From DATCVR01 sp036566745 (GTDB taxonomy: Bacteria > Actinomycetota > Actinomycetes > Jiangellales > Jiangellaceae), in contig DATCVR010000043.1 of NCBI GenBank assembly GCA_036566745.1, forward strand, positions 1 to 27,894: a stretch of 27,894 bases of DNA, read 5' to 3'. Positions 27,112 to 27,894 of the stretch are shown here, one piece after another. The notes under the pieces were generated by a model. The model made no database searches and was not told where the DNA came from. It was given only the letters and a program-made list of their open reading frames with translations. Within the stretch, counting starts at the first letter, position 1; each line of letters opens with the position of its first letter. The translations under genes and the position numbers were made by a program.

Positions 27112-27449
27112 GACGCCACCGCCTGCGGCTGCGTGAACTGCCCAGCGCGGGCCGCCTCTGAAGCCGGGCCGAGGTAAGCCCACTCCCGGAAACCGGCGTC
27201 GACCATTTCGTGCAGATGACGCGTGTTGGTCAAGCACTCCTCGCCGTTCAGGACGCTGCGGGTCCGGTACGTCGCGAAGCCGACCCGGATCGCCCAAGTC
27301 GTCGAGCAGCCGTCATCGGCCCGGGCGCGGCCAATCTCGACGATCTCTTCCAGGTCTCCAAGGCCGTTCCGGATCAAGTCCCCGACCTGGTAGCGAGGCT
27401 CGTAGGGGCCGACGCCCCCGGGGGCGGAATTCTGAGATGATGTAGGCAC
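27108..27449 (-). CDS. Hypothetical protein (113 aa)
   Basis: The GTG at 27449 follows AGAAGGG at seven bases; a longer frame lacks support. It contains a beta-rich domain (RYQVGDLIRNGLGDLEEIVE, WAIRVGFATYRTRSVLNGEE) and then helices (TRHLHEMVDAGFREWAYLGP). It resembles small barrel proteins in actinophage early regions, but no function can be given. It is the first gene of the operon 27449-24314. Confidence 0.65.
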   Translation of the reverse strand: MPTSSQNSAPGGVGPYEPRYQVGDLIRNGLGDLEEIVEIGRARADDGCSTTWAIRVGFATYRTRSVLNGEECLTNTRHLHEMVDAGFREWAYLGPASEAARAGQFTQPQAVAS

Positions 27450-27551
27450 CGATCTGCCCTTCTGTTCATGGATGGTGTGGGTGGATCGCGCGGCTTGGCC
27501 GCGGGGCCCCGGCTGTCGGTGTGCGAACCGGCGATGGGGCCTTAGCCGCAT

Positions 27552-27836
27552 CTAGGCGGCGGTCCGGACCTGCTGGGCCTTCATGGAGCGCCGGAGCCGC
27601 GAGATCTTGGATCGATCGGCGGGGACCTGGCAGAGCTTCCGAATCTCCGCAAGGTCATCGCGGCTGAGCCACTTGGCGCGGCCCATGCGGGTGTGGGGGA
27701 AGCCGTGGCGGTTGAGTCCGTCGAGGAGCCAGCGTTCGCCGCAGCCGAGCTGCCGGGCGGCTTCCTTGGGCTTCATGTAGCCGTCGCGGCGCATCAGCGT
27801 CTCGGAGTCGATGGCGGTGACGTTGGGGGTGGACAT
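27552..27836 (-). CDS. HTH (excisionase/MerR-like) DNA-binding protein
   Basis: A 94-aa protein with an HTH_17-type motif: MKPKEAARQLGCGERWLLDG at about 22-41, then HGFPHTRMGRAKWLSRDDLA as a wing-like turn and helix, and a basic C-terminal tail (RSKISRLRRSMKAQQVRTAA). The ATG at 27836 follows AGGAAGG at six bases; a GTG two codons earlier is possible. Such a protein may be a second excisionase or an early regulator. It is the first leftward gene near the right window edge; its promoter region is partly cut off. Confidence 0.75.
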   Translation of the reverse strand: MSTPNVTAIDSETLMRRDGYMKPKEAARQLGCGERWLLDGLNRHGFPHTRMGRAKWLSRDDLAEIRKLCQVPADRSKISRLRRSMKAQQVRTAA

Positions 27837-27894
27837 GTTCACCTTCCTTCTGGGGGTATCTCGGGTGGGGGCGAGATTTGTTCGTCTGTTGCGT

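Noticed and set aside
1..27894. tRNA, rRNA, IS elements
   Set aside because: I found no cloverleaf-like sequence, no transposase motif (DDE, HUH) and no terminal inverted repeats; the insertion target is a protein gene.

Overview
The base composition (very GC-rich), the WhiB-family genes, the DUF574-type methyltransferase and the codon bias all point to a Streptomyces (or close actinomycete) chromosome. The window appears to run from chromosome into an integrated element. Positions 1-2130 are ordinary host genes on the + strand: an alpha/beta hydrolase, a WhiB-like regulator translationally coupled to a Dps ferritin-like protein, and a DUF3140 protein, closed by a strong terminator. The next host gene, a SAM-dependent methyltransferase (start 2130), loses family similarity near 2280. 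The first leftward element gene stops at 2290, so I place the chromosome-element junction there. The other end and the integrase are not in the window.

From 2290 to 6450 lies the control region. A five-gene leftward operon begins with an excisionase-like HTH protein (3551) and runs into the junction. It is followed by a GntR/UTRA repressor-like gene (leftward), a rightward gene fusing a GIY-YIG nuclease domain to a GntR winged helix, a 98-aa protein and a Nudix hydrolase. A 14-bp palindrome (CTTCTCCGTAGAAG) occurs as a pair with the same geometry in both the excisionase promoter and the GIY-YIG/GntR promoter, which suggests one regulator controls both. The order GntR, small protein, Nudix recalls the regulatory module of pSAM2-type integrative conjugative elements.

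From 6561 to the right edge nearly everything is leftward, in long chains with ATGA/GTGA overlaps (about thirty such junctions), as in the early region of a temperate actinophage. Recognisable functions are a replication block (winged-helix initiator with an internal iteron cluster, DnaC-like loader, DnaB helicase), a second GIY-YIG protein, a WhiB protein paired with an HTH protein, a SLOG-fold protein, a recombination block (DEDDh exonuclease, RecT-like annealing protein) and a phage-type DnaN sliding clamp. A solitary Phd/YefM antitoxin-like gene is the only rightward gene here. Many small proteins between them are unknown; several are membrane proteins or carry Cys clusters. No capsid, tail, lysis or conjugation genes are in the window.

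The points I find most worth following are: a 42-aa peptide with a consensus sliding-clamp-binding motif (QINLF) translated directly into dnaN; a probable replication origin buried in the coding sequence of the initiator gene; the shared-operator circuit around the excisionase and the nuclease-repressor fusion; and a two-frame gene at 6737-7500.
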